A stretch of DNA of 64,000 nucleotides from Persicitalea jodogahamensis (GCF_014651615.1 NZ_BMXF01000006.1:186001-250000); one strand, 5' to 3'; shown: positions 8,029 to 16,978, counted from the first letter of the stretch. Notes: a model not told the origin generated them from the sequence alone. Numbers and translations: made by a program.

Positions 8029-9336
8029 ATGAAAAGATCATTTTTTGTCATCGCTCTGCTAAGCGTATTGTTGGGCAAAGCACACGCTCAGAGTCCCGCC
8101 GAACTGGATAATCTGGTGCAGGCGTCGTTTCAGAATTTTCCCAAATTGAAAGAAGCCGAGCGGCTGATTCAGAGTGGAGAAATGCGGGTGGATATTGCCA
8201 AAACTGCCCTGCTCCCATTTGTAAACGGCAATCTCAGCTATACCTACCTGACACCCGTGGCGCAGGCGGCACTGCCGACGCCTGACGGACCGAAGACGCT
8301 GCAATTTATCCCGCACAACAACTATAACTTCAATGTGTCGGCTGGCTATGCGCTTTATGATTTTGGCAAAACGGATCTGAGCATCCGGCAGGCGCGGGAA
8401 AATGTACTAACCCAGCGCCACAGCCTGGAATTGACCAAGCAGAATCTCGCTTACCAAGTCGCGCAATTGTACTACAGCATCGGCTTTTTACAAAAAAGCA
8501 TTCAGGTACAGGACGACGTGATCGCCACTTCGGCCAAACTCATTGAGCAAATTGCCGTTCGTTACCAGAATGGCGACGCGCTTGAATTTGACATCGTGAC
8601 GCAGAAAGTACGTTTCGAAACGGCCAAGACCCGCAAAATTGACTTTGAGAATCAAATCGAAAAGCAAAGGATCATGCTCGCCTACCTGACGGGGATTCCC
8701 CGCGAAGACCTGACAATTGCTGAATTCTCTACGCCGGAGACGACCACCATGCCAGCACCTGTGGGTAGTTTGATGACGCAAGCTGAAGGGCAAAATAAGG
8801 AATTGCTGTTGGCTCAGGACCGGATTCGCAGCGCCGAAACAGAAATCGCCATTGCCCAAAAGGCCCATCTGCCTACCCTATTACTCAATGCTTCGGCGGG
8901 AGTTAAAAACGGCTATGTACCGGACATCAGCATCCTCCGGCCCAATACGGCGGCGGGTATCGCGGTAACGATTCCGCTGTATGCAGGCAAGCGTTACGAC
9001 TTACAGCGTAAGGCCGCCGAAATCAGCCGTCAGGCCAGCGATTATAATCTCGAAGCCGTGAGCGCCAACCTTCGCAAGGACATGGAAAGCGTTCTGGCCG
9101 ACCGCCGCAGCAACGAGGCCCGGTTGCAAAGTCTGCAAGCCCAACTCACCCAGGCCGACCGCGCTCTGGCTATTGCCGAAAACCGCCTGGCGAATGGCAC
9201 TATCACTGCCGTGGAACTGGAAAGCGCCCAAACGGGTATCGAGGAAGCGCGGCTCGGACAGGTAAATTTACAGTACCAGATCTTTATGAATGGGCTGGAA
9301 TTACAGCGGTTGGCGGGCGTAGAGTTTTGGAAGTAA
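8029..9336 (+). CDS. TolC-family outer-membrane efflux channel
   Basis: This 435-residue protein has a cleavable signal peptide (about 20 residues, ending ...GKAHAQ) and two halves of long amphipathic helices with short beta segments, the layout of TolC/OprM proteins. Examples are the IAKTALLPFVNGNLSYTY and IAQKAHLPTLLLNASAG blocks at the start of each repeat. It is the outer-membrane exit duct for the EmrAB-like pair. It lies 93 bases downstream in the same operon and is probably also under the MarR regulator. Confidence 0.9.
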   Translation: MKRSFFVIALLSVLLGKAHAQSPAELDNLVQASFQNFPKLKEAERLIQSGEMRVDIAKTALLPFVNGNLSYTYLTPVAQAALPTPDGPKTLQFIPHNNYNFNVSAGYALYDFGKTDLSIRQARENVLTQRHSLELTKQNLAYQVAQLYYSIGFLQKSIQVQDDVIATSAKLIEQIAVRYQNGDALEFDIVTQKVRFETAKTRKIDFENQIEKQRIMLAYLTGIPREDLTIAEFSTPETTTMPAPVGSLMTQAEGQNKELLLAQDRIRSAETEIAIAQKAHLPTLLLNASAGVKNGYVPDISILRPNTAAGIAVTIPLYAGKRYDLQRKAAEISRQASDYNLEAVSANLRKDMESVLADRRSNEARLQSLQAQLTQADRALAIAENRLANGTITAVELESAQTGIEEARLGQVNLQYQIFMNGLELQRLAGVEFWK

Positions 9337-9387
9337 GCCCTTCGACCGCTCGGGCGGCCCCGTACGCTCAGGATTATAAGAATGCTT

Positions 9388-9410
9388 GGGCGAACCCATA
9401 AGGTTCGCCC
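9388..9410. terminator. Hairpin between convergent tolC-like gene and hemC
   Basis: A perfect 9-bp GC-rich stem (9388-9396 with 9402-9410, loop CATAA) lies between the two convergent genes. There is no T run, so it may be a barrier or 3' stability element. Confidence 0.45.
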
Positions 9411-9448
9411 GAAGGCTAATGCTTACATAACAGGCCAAACGGCCTGAA

Positions 9449-10396
9449 TTACCGCAAGTCGGTGACGTCTATTTGTGCGTTTTTAATTTCTTCCAAAATC
9501 CGGTCGGCTCCGGCACCCAGCAATTCTTCAGCCAAGGCCTGTCCTACTTTTTCGGGATGGGCCGGAGAACCTTCGGGAATGGAGCGGCGGAGCATTTCGC
9601 TGCCATCGAGACTCACGACGCCGCCCCTCAGATGAATTTTCCCCTCGACCAAGGTACCCAGGGCGAAAAGCGGAACGCTGCAACCGCCCTGTAAACGGTG
9701 CAGAAAAGCGCGTTCGGCGCGGAGGCAAAGCGATGTTTCGACATGGTTGAGTAATTTGCCGAGAGCATCTTTTTTGTCGGTAGGCAGTGATACCGCACAT
9801 TCAATGGCCACACTACCTTGTCCCACGGCGGGTGTAAATTCTTCAAGGGAAAGGTACTCGGCGATTTTATCGTCGTAGCCCATGCGGTGAACGCCCGCGT
9901 AGGCCAGCAACAAGGCGTCGCAGTGGCCTTCCTCCAATTTACGGAGGCGGGTTTGCAGGTTGCCTCGCATATCCACCGTTTTCAGGTGAGGATAAAAATG
10001 CTTGAGCGTAGCGATACGCCGGGTGGAGGAAGTACCAATGACGAAGTGTTCCTGCTGGCTCAGGGAAAGGTCAGTATTGTGACTAATCAGAACGTCGTTG
10101 ACCTTTTCGCGTTCCGTAAAAGCCAGAATTTCAAAATCTTCCCCCAAATCCGATTGCAAATCTTTGGCGCTGTGGACAGCGATGTCGATATCGCCACTCC
10201 GAAGTTGCTCTTCAAGCTCCTCGGTAAAAACTCCTTTGCTGCCAATTTTGGACAATGCCCGGTCCAGGATTTTATCACCCTTGGTTTCAATAATGACAAT
10301 TTCGGTGGAAATGCCGCCGTCCCGCAGGAGTTTTTCTACGTAATACGCTTGCCATAAGGCTAATTTACTGCCGCGCGTGCCGATTTTAATATGCAT
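9449..10396 (-). CDS. hemC: Hydroxymethylbilane synthase (porphobilinogen deaminase)
   Basis: This enzyme polymerises four porphobilinogens into hydroxymethylbilane in haem and sirohaem synthesis, in the cytosol. The 315-residue protein has the family start IGTRGSKLALWQA, the catalytic Asp in HSAKDL (D79), the Arg-rich substrate site GTSSTRR, and the dipyrromethane cofactor Cys in LQGGCSVPL (C239). Length is normal. It follows the outer-membrane barrel gene on the same strand by 85 bases. The three upstream haem-related genes suggest a possible link through haem demand, but hemC is a housekeeping gene and may be there by chance. Confidence 0.95.
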   Translation of the reverse strand: MHIKIGTRGSKLALWQAYYVEKLLRDGGISTEIVIIETKGDKILDRALSKIGSKGVFTEELEEQLRSGDIDIAVHSAKDLQSDLGEDFEILAFTEREKVNDVLISHNTDLSLSQQEHFVIGTSSTRRIATLKHFYPHLKTVDMRGNLQTRLRKLEEGHCDALLLAYAGVHRMGYDDKIAEYLSLEEFTPAVGQGSVAIECAVSLPTDKKDALGKLLNHVETSLCLRAERAFLHRLQGGCSVPLFALGTLVEGKIHLRGGVVSLDGSEMLRRSIPEGSPAHPEKVGQALAEELLGAGADRILEEIKNAQIDVTDLR

Positions 10397-10481
10397 GGTT
10401 TTGAGATTAGTCTGGTAACCGTTTTTGGGTGAAATCTCTACGGCGAAGTTCCGAAAATATTCCCCAAATCTAAATTCTTCC

Positions 10482-11393
10482 TCAAAACAGCCACGCCACC
10501 TGCACCATTCCCCGCGCTTTGCTTACTACCTCTCCACTCGAAAGATTTTGCGCCAGCGGGTTTTGAACGCTGATCCCGGCGGTCCAGCGATTGGCGAAGA
10601 GCGAGACGCCCGCTGTGCCATTCAGCAGATCGCCGCCTGACTCGCGGACGGTACGGCCATCCTGCGTACCAAAAGCCGAATGCTCGACGTATAGGCCCAA
10701 ATGTGGCATTATTGACAAAGTACCTTTCGTGAAAGTACGGAAAACATCCGCGCTGCCGTAGGTTTGGTTACCGAAACGGTAGCCACGCACGTTGGTTGTA
10801 TTCAGCTTTTGGGACAGCGTGAGGAAAGTACCCCACTTCCCTGCGTTGAGGGTGTAAAAAGCGTTCAGGATAAAATCCGTGCTTCCCGTTCCGGGCTGGA
10901 AGTTGGCGTTGGCTACGGCCAGCGGGTTATTCTCGTCGTAGTGGAAGCGGCCCGTGGGTACTTTTATCCCTCCGCCGAGTTGCAGACTATGGTTGAAATG
11001 GTGGTTCTTGTCGCTGTCCATAAAGGTGTTCAGCAGATTGTAGTTGAGCAGCAGCGTGGCGTCGCCGAGGCCGTGCTGTCGTTTGGTTTCCGCCGGGGTA
11101 ATCTGGCGGTCGCTGCGATAGGGGAGGAAAACCATCGCTTGCACTCGTTTGACCGGATAAAATCGGGCATATAGCTCCGTAACCTGGAATGTCTCCTTGG
11201 TGTGGAAGTACTCGCTGCCGGGATGGGTTTCGAAATTCAGCAGCGAATAGCGGACTCCCAGCATCGACTTGTGCGATTGGGGCATCAGCCCGAAGTACGA
11301 ACCGCTATTGGCACAGCCACAGGCATCGCAGGACCAGGCGGGCGCACTTGCTCTCAGAATCAAAAAGAGTAAGAGTAAAAGTATTTTCTTCAT
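10482..11393 (-). CDS. Outer-membrane beta-barrel protein with N-terminal Cys motif
   Basis: This 303-residue exported protein has a signal peptide, and the mature part begins near CDACGCANSGSYFG, a Cys-x-x-Cys-x-Cys motif that could hold metal. The rest is alternating amphipathic strands (GVRYSLLNFE, LYARFYPVKRVQAMVFLPYR) ending in Phe (VQVAWLF), typical of outer-membrane barrels. It starts two bases after the stop of the second diheme peroxidase and is last in the MbnP/peroxidase operon. I infer an outer-membrane channel or sensor for metal or electrons. The barrel call is based on pattern alone. Confidence 0.65.
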   Translation of the reverse strand: MKKILLLLLFLILRASAPAWSCDACGCANSGSYFGLMPQSHKSMLGVRYSLLNFETHPGSEYFHTKETFQVTELYARFYPVKRVQAMVFLPYRSDRQITPAETKRQHGLGDATLLLNYNLLNTFMDSDKNHHFNHSLQLGGGIKVPTGRFHYDENNPLAVANANFQPGTGSTDFILNAFYTLNAGKWGTFLTLSQKLNTTNVRGYRFGNQTYGSADVFRTFTKGTLSIMPHLGLYVEHSAFGTQDGRTVRESGGDLLNGTAGVSLFANRWTAGISVQNPLAQNLSSGEVVSKARGMVQVAWLF

Positions 11394-11395
11394 TT

Positions 11396-12418
11396 TCAGT
11401 TTTGTGAGAATTTCCGGTTTTTCAAGAAAGTATCGTCTGTGAGTGTATGGAGAAAGGCTACGACCTGCCGCCGCTCATCTTTGGTGAGCGCGATCCCGCG
11501 CTGGCCATTTTGATTCAATAAGAGATCAAGGTTAGGGGTGTCTTGCACCCCTTCGGCGTAGTGATCCAGCACGGCATCGAGGGTATAAAAACGACCATCG
11601 TGCATATACGGGCCGGTGACGGCTACGTTGCGCAGGCTCGGCACCCGAAATTTGTTTCGATCGGCTTCATTGGCGGTTATCCGTGAGCGACCTTCGTCAT
11701 CACCTTGAATGGCAATGCCGTTGTTGCGGTAGCTGCGGTCGGTAAAAAGCTCGCCCGCGTGGCAGGAGGCACATTTTTGTTTGAAAATGGTCAGCCCCGC
11801 CGACTCATCCGGCGTGAGCGTTTCGCCTTCATTACGCACGAACTTGTCGTAGCGCGAATCTGCGGATACCAGCGTGAGCATAAACTGCGAGAGGGCTTTC
11901 AGGAATTTGGCGGAGGTAATTTCTTCCGAACCATAGGCCCGCTTGAACATCGCCGGATAACGCGGTGAAGTACGTAGTTTTTCCAGCACATTTGTCCCTT
12001 TCTCATCCATTTCCACCGGATTCTCGATGGGCGCAATCGGAACCCGGTCCAGGTCGATGACGCCGCCATCCCAGAAAAACTCCGACTCCCAGGCGAGGTT
12101 CTGGACGGGCAGCGAATTACGTGTCCCCTTGCGGTTGTCGATGCCGTGACTGAGGTCGTGGCCGTGGTGGGTGAAGCCCGAAGGTTGGCTATGGCACTCG
12201 CCACAGGAAATAGAACCATCGCGCGACAGGATAGGGTCATAGAAAAGGGCTTTTCCCAGCTCAAAGCCGTCGTTGGTGATGGGATTTGCCTCAAAATTAT
12301 AGAGTGGCTCGGGGAAATTGGCAGGTACTTTGAATAGTACTTCCGGTTCGGCAGTATCCGTCGGGGTACATCCTGCCGCCAGCCAAAGCGAAAGGCCAAT
12401 CATTACAAAGTTTTTCAT
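11396..12418 (-). CDS. Diheme cytochrome c peroxidase-like lipoprotein (MbnH/CcpA family), copy 2
   Basis: This 340-residue protein has a lipoprotein signal (Cys17, LAAGCTPT) and two haem c sites, CGECH (residues 72-76) and CASCH (216-220). That is the spacing of bacterial diheme peroxidases and of MbnH, the enzyme that oxidises a Trp of MbnP to kynurenine. The start is ATG 12418 (MKNFVMIGLS); the upstream in-frame codon would break the signal peptide. It follows the MbnP-like gene by 47 bases. It is clearly paralogous to the peroxidase at 13299 (shared FPEP, GFTHH, LSHGI and KALSQFMLTLVSA blocks). Confidence 0.88.
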   Translation of the reverse strand: MKNFVMIGLSLWLAAGCTPTDTAEPEVLFKVPANFPEPLYNFEANPITNDGFELGKALFYDPILSRDGSISCGECHSQPSGFTHHGHDLSHGIDNRKGTRNSLPVQNLAWESEFFWDGGVIDLDRVPIAPIENPVEMDEKGTNVLEKLRTSPRYPAMFKRAYGSEEITSAKFLKALSQFMLTLVSADSRYDKFVRNEGETLTPDESAGLTIFKQKCASCHAGELFTDRSYRNNGIAIQGDDEGRSRITANEADRNKFRVPSLRNVAVTGPYMHDGRFYTLDAVLDHYAEGVQDTPNLDLLLNQNGQRGIALTKDERRQVVAFLHTLTDDTFLKNRKFSQN

Positions 12419-12465
12419 AGGAATGAAAAAAGGGGAGCAGCCCACTGGCCGCTCCCCCCGTTTAT

Positions 12466-13260
12466 TTAATCGTTATGGACGTGGTCCACTACGAACATCT
12501 TCACATAATTATCGGCAATTGGTCCGGCTACAGCAGGGTTATGTACGCTGTTGGTTTCAGCGAGTTTGATCGTGTTCGGTCCGTCGAAAACTTTCAGAAA
12601 ATCCGCCACCAGATGAACCGTGGGTGAAATGCTTTTGCGCACGGTGGCTTGGGTTTTTAGGGGCAGCGTGACCGTGCGGAGATTGTTGGCTGTGCCTTTG
12701 TAGCCCCCTATATGCATGGCGAAGGCACGTTTGCCCGCTGAGTTCAGCGGTACCACGGGCGACGTTCCTTCCAGTTTTACAAAAATATAGCCTGAATTCC
12801 AGCTCCACGCCATGCCATCGTCTCCGTAGGATAACTCGTCGAGGACGCCCGTCCGTTTATCGACACCCGCAACGCTGCGGGTACTGTCTACGCCAATCAG
12901 AAAACTGATTTCGGTGTAGTCTGCCGCAGGGACATCTGTCAACTTAGACATCCAGGTTTTGGGGTCAGCCTGGCGAATCAGAAAGTACTGCTCGGGGAAC
13001 TTCACCACAGTTCCGTCAGCTTTTTTCAAAGCCACATTGCTGATGAAGTAGTTGAAGGTTGTCAATGTGAATTCTTCGCCCGAACCATTCTTGTAAGTAC
13101 CCGTACCCAAAGTCATTTTCTGCGCTCCCACACGATTGTCGAATTCCAGCGTGACAGCGTTGGTGCTGTTGTCGATAGGGTCGACGTTGTCGTTGGTACA
13201 TGCCACTACCAGGGCCGAGGCGAATACAATGCCCAGAATGTAATTGAAAGTCTTTTTCAT
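12466..13260 (-). CDS. MbnP-family lipoprotein, putative copper-binding protein
   Basis: This 264-residue protein has a lipoprotein signal (Cys21) and the MbnP-type central block DDGMAWSWNSGYIFVKLEG with two Trp (W152, W154). MbnP proteins bind copper after a partner diheme enzyme converts a Trp to kynurenine, as shown for the methanotroph MbnP/MbnH pair. Here the gene lies between two diheme peroxidase genes. The C-terminus carries a His pair (DHVHND), and HIGGYKG is another conserved-looking His site. I assign the family from this motif and context; the modified Trp cannot be named with certainty. Periplasmic copper acquisition is the leading hypothesis. Confidence 0.75.
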   Translation of the reverse strand: MKKTFNYILGIVFASALVVACTNDNVDPIDNSTNAVTLEFDNRVGAQKMTLGTGTYKNGSGEEFTLTTFNYFISNVALKKADGTVVKFPEQYFLIRQADPKTWMSKLTDVPAADYTEISFLIGVDSTRSVAGVDKRTGVLDELSYGDDGMAWSWNSGYIFVKLEGTSPVVPLNSAGKRAFAMHIGGYKGTANNLRTVTLPLKTQATVRKSISPTVHLVADFLKVFDGPNTIKLAETNSVHNPAVAGPIADNYVKMFVVDHVHND

Positions 13261-13298
13261 TTTTTGGTTAAAATCTTTGATATGGATTTGACTGATTT

Positions 13299-14405
13299 TT
13301 ACCGCACCGGAAACCCTTCCGGCTCGGCGAATTTTCTGTTAGTTAAAAAATCTGTGTCTGCCAGCGTGTTGAGGAAGGCGATGATCTTAGTCTTTTCGTC
13401 TTCGCTCAAAGCGATCCCCAGCTTACCATCAGACCGCCGGAAAAAGGGATCCAAGGTAGGGCTGTCGATCATGCCGCTGTCGTAGAAGTCCAGGACTTCC
13501 TTTAAGTTCTTGAAGCGGCCATCGTGCATATAGGGCAGCGTGGCGGTCACATTGCGCAGGCTGGGTACCAAAAATTTGTAGCGGTCTTCAGACTGGCCTG
13601 TGATGCGGAACCGCCCTTCGTCCACCACAACCTGCACTGTGGGTTTGCCGTTTTCGTACACGACCTTAGACCGTTGGAAAGGCGAAAGGCCGTTATTACG
13701 GAAACTTTGGTCGGTAAAAAGCTCGCCCGCGTGGCAGTTTTGGCAGCCTTTGCTCGCAAAGAGCTTCTGGCCCGCCAGTTCCTCGGCCGTGAACGTCGCG
13801 GCGTTCTCTTTCCGCACTACCTGGTCGTACTTGGAGTTTGCCGAAACCAGCGTGAGCATAAATTGCGATAGCGCTTTGAGCGTTTTTTCGGAAGTAATCT
13901 CTTCGCTGCCAAAAGCCTTTTCGTAAAGTCCGGGGTAGTTTTTGGTGGCGCGGAGTTTCTTCACCACGTTGTCCATTGTATCATCCATTTCATCGGCATG
14001 CTCAATCGGAAAAATGGGTTGTTCGTCCAGATTGTCGATGCCGCCATCCCACTGAAAGCGTTGCAGCCAGGCCAGGTTTTGCAGCGGCAGCGCATTGCGC
14101 AGTCCTGTGCGACCGCCGATGCCGTGACTCAGGTCGTGCAAATGGTGCGTGAACCCGTTTGGCTGGCGGTGGCACTCGCCGCAGGCGATGGTACTGTCCC
14201 GCGAGAGCAAGCCGTCGTAGAAGAGTGTCTTGCCTAACGTGAAACCAGCCTCCGTGGGTTGGTTGAGTTCAATCTGATAGACGGGTTCCGGGAAATTTGC
14301 CGGGCGCGCAAACAAAGGTTTCTCCTCCGCCGGAGCGGGAGGATTCTCCTTGGGCTGGCAAGCCAGGACTAGTAGTCCGAAAAGTAGTAAAATCAGATAT
14401 TTCAT
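13299..14405 (-). CDS. Diheme cytochrome c peroxidase-like lipoprotein (MbnH/CcpA family), copy 1
   Basis: This 368-residue protein has a lipoprotein signal (Cys16, LLVLACQP) and haem sites CGECH (75-79) and CQNCH (221-225). It is the upstream paralogue of the peroxidase at 11396 and lies 38 bases before the MbnP-like gene. Compared with copy 2 it has an insertion after NNG (a segment with PFQRSKVVYENGKPTVQVVVDEG, here about residues 240-265). Candidate functions are Trp oxidation in MbnP, or hydrogen peroxide reduction. Which of the two copies serves MbnP cannot be decided from sequence. Confidence 0.88.
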   Translation of the reverse strand: MKYLILLLFGLLVLACQPKENPPAPAEEKPLFARPANFPEPVYQIELNQPTEAGFTLGKTLFYDGLLSRDSTIACGECHRQPNGFTHHLHDLSHGIGGRTGLRNALPLQNLAWLQRFQWDGGIDNLDEQPIFPIEHADEMDDTMDNVVKKLRATKNYPGLYEKAFGSEEITSEKTLKALSQFMLTLVSANSKYDQVVRKENAATFTAEELAGQKLFASKGCQNCHAGELFTDQSFRNNGLSPFQRSKVVYENGKPTVQVVVDEGRFRITGQSEDRYKFLVPSLRNVTATLPYMHDGRFKNLKEVLDFYDSGMIDSPTLDPFFRRSDGKLGIALSEDEKTKIIAFLNTLADTDFLTNRKFAEPEGFPVR

Positions 14406-14560
14406 TGGATATCAAAGGGAAGTAGTGCCCCATGCCGAAAGGCTGACGCGCTTTAATTGGATGTACTGGAAAAAAAGAGATCGTCAAAAAGCAGCGTTTG
14501 CTTTCACGACAAATCGAATTCACGGAAAAATTCCGTCGAAAACTATTTTCCAGCAAGCCA

Positions 14561-14962
14561 TTAGCCTAACTGCGGGGGATGGAAGACGCCGGACAAAGCC
14601 GCGTCGTCAAAAGAAGAGGGAGAGTAAGAAAAAGAAGTTTTTGCCAGGTCACCAGTCAGGTACTCCGGTGCAGAAAAGTTGGCAAAGAACGTCCGGCAGT
14701 CTGTAACGTTTTCCAGTAATTTAAAGACAAAGTTGCGCTCGGCTTGCTTTTGCTCCTGCTCCTGTACGGCGGCCAGGCGGGTAGCCAGGTAGCATTTGCC
14801 ATCACAGTGCAGCTCGGGGCGGTTTTTATTAACGCAATAATTATCGATGATGAATTCCTTGCGAAGCTCATAGTCGAGGTACAACAGCGGCATCACCCAT
14901 GCTTTTATGCACATGAGCAGCAATAAGCCAATAGCCAGCCTCTGTTTTGTCGATTGCTTCAC
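14561..14962 (-). CDS. Small membrane-anchored Cys-rich protein of unknown function
   Basis: I recognise only a pattern: an N-terminal hydrophobic helix (AIGLLLLMCIKAWVMPLLYL) followed by DYELRKEFII and a Cys cluster, YCVNKNRPELHCDGKCYL (Cys spacing 8 and 3). The protein is 133 residues if GTG 14962 is the start. A GTG at 15004 would lie at or before the transcription start predicted from the TAACTTTG box at 15006-15013, so I prefer 14962. It is the first gene upstream of the diheme peroxidase/MbnP cluster on the same strand, 155 bases away. The Cys cluster and context suggest metal or redox work; this is inference. Confidence 0.6.
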   Translation of the reverse strand: MKQSTKQRLAIGLLLLMCIKAWVMPLLYLDYELRKEFIIDNYCVNKNRPELHCDGKCYLATRLAAVQEQEQKQAERNFVFKLLENVTDCRTFFANFSAPEYLTGDLAKTSFSYSPSSFDDAALSGVFHPPQLG

Positions 14963-15005
14963 GATAATTCTAACGCGCAGTAGGTACTGAATCGTACTAA
15001 GCACG

Positions 15006-15013
15006 CAAAGTTA
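15006..15013 (-). promoter_or_regulatory. -7 box before the Cys-rich protein
   Basis: On the minus strand this reads TAACTTTG, a perfect TANNTTTG match, 44 bases before the chosen GTG. It argues against the GTG at 15004 as start. Confidence 0.45.
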
Positions 15014-15061
15014 ACGAAAATTGTTAGAAGGCGGTTTGGCTCTGTCCATCGAAATCTCCGC

Positions 15062-15069
15062 TAACTTTG
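15062..15069 (+). promoter_or_regulatory. -7 box directly before the MFS transporter ATG
   Basis: TAACTTTG lies only four bases before ATG 15074, with a TTTG at 15035-15038 (23-base spacer, slightly long). If used, transcription would begin at or next to the ATG, giving a leaderless or near-leaderless mRNA. Confidence 0.4.
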
Positions 15070-15073
15070 CAGC

Positions 15074-16291
15074 ATGCAACCACCCGTCACGGCAGACGTC
15101 AGTACGCCCAATACCGCACCGCAGCGCATCTTCACTACCCAGTTTTGGCTGCTCAGCTTGAGTTCTTTCCTGTTCTTTGGTAGTTTTAATATGCTTATCC
15201 CCGAACTACCCGCTTACCTTACCAGTATGGGCGGCGCCGAATACAAGGGGCTTATCATCAGCTTATTCACACTTACTGCGGGCATTTCCCGCCCATTCAG
15301 CGGTCGCCTGACCGACCGCATCGGGCGCATTCCCGTCATGGTGTTCGGCTCGCTGGTATGCGTTGTTTGCGGCTTTCTGTATCCGATTTTTATTACCGTA
15401 GTCCCTTTCCTGCTGCTGCGTTTGGGACACGGATTCTCTACGGGTTTCAAACCTACCGGCACAGCGGCTTACATTGCCGACATTGTCCCCGCGCACCGAC
15501 GGGGCGAAGCACTGGGAATTTACGGTATGGCGGTCAGCATCGGTGCGGCGTTGGGTCCGGCCATCGGGAGTTGGGTGGCCAACGCTTTCTCGCTGAACAC
15601 GCTGTTTTATACTTCTTCCTTCGCTGCCTTCCTGTCCATCGCCATTTTACTAAACATGAAAGAAACGCTGCCGAATCCGTCGCGACTTTCCTGGGAGGCA
15701 TTCAGGATTACCCGAAAAGACGTTTTCGAGCCGCGCGTGTTCTCACCTTCGCTGGTTGTCTTTCTGACGTACTTCAGCTTTGGGGCGTTACTTACCCTGA
15801 TTCCTGATTTCAGCGATTCGCTGGACCTGCACAATCATGGTCTTTTCTTCTTGGTATATACGCTCACGTCGCTGTTCATCCGGCTGGTGGCGGGCCGGGT
15901 TTCGGATCGCTACGGGCGGGTGGAGGTGGTGGTAGTTGGTTGCTCGATGTTAATCATTGCCATGCTTTGCACGGGTTTCGCCGCGTCGTCGGCTTTATTT
16001 TTTACTGGAGCCGTGTTTTTTGGCTTCGCAACGGGGATTCTTTCGCCCATTCTCACAGCCTGGACGGTAGATTTGAGCGAAGAGGATGGCCGAGGACGGG
16101 CGATGGCGACGATGTACATTTCGATGGAAGCGGGCATCGGCCTCGGTGCCCTGCTGTCGGCAGAAATATTCGCCAATGATGTGGCTCGGCTACCGCTAGC
16201 GTTTTCAGTGATGGCCGGGTTTGGTCTGGTGGCGCTGATCTACGCGGTGATTATCTTACGAATAAAAAGAAAGGCCAACGATGCTGTTTGA
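15074..16291 (+). CDS. MFS transporter (DHA1-like, 12 helices)
   Basis: This 405-residue inner-membrane transporter has the MFS motif A block SGRLTDRIGRIPVMV between helices 2 and 3, and its echo AGRVSDRYGRVEVVV in the second half. GMAVSIGAALGPAIGSWVA resembles the drug-antiporter motif C. It is a likely exporter of small molecules; the substrate is unknown. It overlaps the start of yigZ by 11 bases, so the two are co-transcribed. It is divergent from the Cys-rich/peroxidase cluster. Confidence 0.85.
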   Translation: MQPPVTADVSTPNTAPQRIFTTQFWLLSLSSFLFFGSFNMLIPELPAYLTSMGGAEYKGLIISLFTLTAGISRPFSGRLTDRIGRIPVMVFGSLVCVVCGFLYPIFITVVPFLLLRLGHGFSTGFKPTGTAAYIADIVPAHRRGEALGIYGMAVSIGAALGPAIGSWVANAFSLNTLFYTSSFAAFLSIAILLNMKETLPNPSRLSWEAFRITRKDVFEPRVFSPSLVVFLTYFSFGALLTLIPDFSDSLDLHNHGLFFLVYTLTSLFIRLVAGRVSDRYGRVEVVVVGCSMLIIAMLCTGFAASSALFFTGAVFFGFATGILSPILTAWTVDLSEEDGRGRAMATMYISMEAGIGLGALLSAEIFANDVARLPLAFSVMAGFGLVALIYAVIILRIKRKANDAV

Positions 16292-16895
16292 TGATTTTTA
16301 TCGTACCATTGAGGCGCCCGCCGAAGGACTTTTTAAAGATCGGGGCAGCAAGTTCTATGCCTTCGCTTATCCGATAAAATCGGAAGAGGATACCAAGCCC
16401 ATACTGGCTAATCTGCGCGAGCAACACCCCAAAGCCGTCCACCACTGCTATGCGTATCGGCTGGGTCTGGACCGAAATCAATACCGCGCCAACGACGATG
16501 GCGAACCGTCAGGGTCTGCGGGGAGGCCTATCCTGAATACGCTGTATTCCCACGATCTGACCAATGTTCTGGTGGTAGTTGTGAGATATTTTGGCGGTTC
16601 GCTGCTGGGCATTCCGGGGCTCATCAACGCCTACAAAACCGCCACCGAAGTCGCACTGGAGCAAGCGGTAGTAGTCCAGCGATTCGTTTGCGACGAGTAC
16701 GAAGTTACGTTTCCCTACGACGTGACCAGCGAGGTCAGTCGGGTCATCAAAAGCTATGATTTGGAAGTCAGGGAGCAAAAATTCGAAATGGAGTGTACTT
16801 TCAAAGTACTGGTTCGGAAGACGCTGCTCAATCAGGTGGTGCCAGCCTTTGAAGATATTGAAAAGGTAAAAGTCGTTTACCTGAGAATGGCTTAA
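16281..16895 (+). CDS. yigZ: YigZ/IMPACT-family protein
   Basis: This 204-residue protein has the UPF0029 N-terminal domain: GSKFYAFAYPI, KAVHHCYAYRLG, DDGEPSGSAGRPILN, and VVVRYFGGSLLGIPGLINAY. These are diagnostic of YigZ/IMPACT. A DUF1949-type C-terminal domain follows. Family members are linked to translation control (IMPACT inhibits GCN2 in eukaryotes); the bacterial role is unsettled. It starts inside the MFS gene (ATGCTGTTTGA overlap) and is followed by a strong terminator. Two broken yigZ-like pieces occur downstream at 18913 and 20766. Confidence 0.93.
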   Translation: MLFDDFYRTIEAPAEGLFKDRGSKFYAFAYPIKSEEDTKPILANLREQHPKAVHHCYAYRLGLDRNQYRANDDGEPSGSAGRPILNTLYSHDLTNVLVVVVRYFGGSLLGIPGLINAYKTATEVALEQAVVVQRFVCDEYEVTFPYDVTSEVSRVIKSYDLEVREQKFEMECTFKVLVRKTLLNQVVPAFEDIEKVKVVYLRMA

Positions 16896-16911
16896 AGTCC
16901 TCATCATAGAG

Positions 16912-16951
16912 GAAAACGGCCTGCCCTTACATGGAAAGGCAGGCCGTTTTC
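16912..16951. terminator. Strong bidirectional terminator after yigZ
   Basis: A perfect 14-bp stem (16912-16925 with 16938-16951) bounded by A and T runs lies between yigZ and a convergent lipoprotein gene. Confidence 0.9.
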
Positions 16952-16978
16952 TATTTCAACTAATATTCGTCCTGATTT

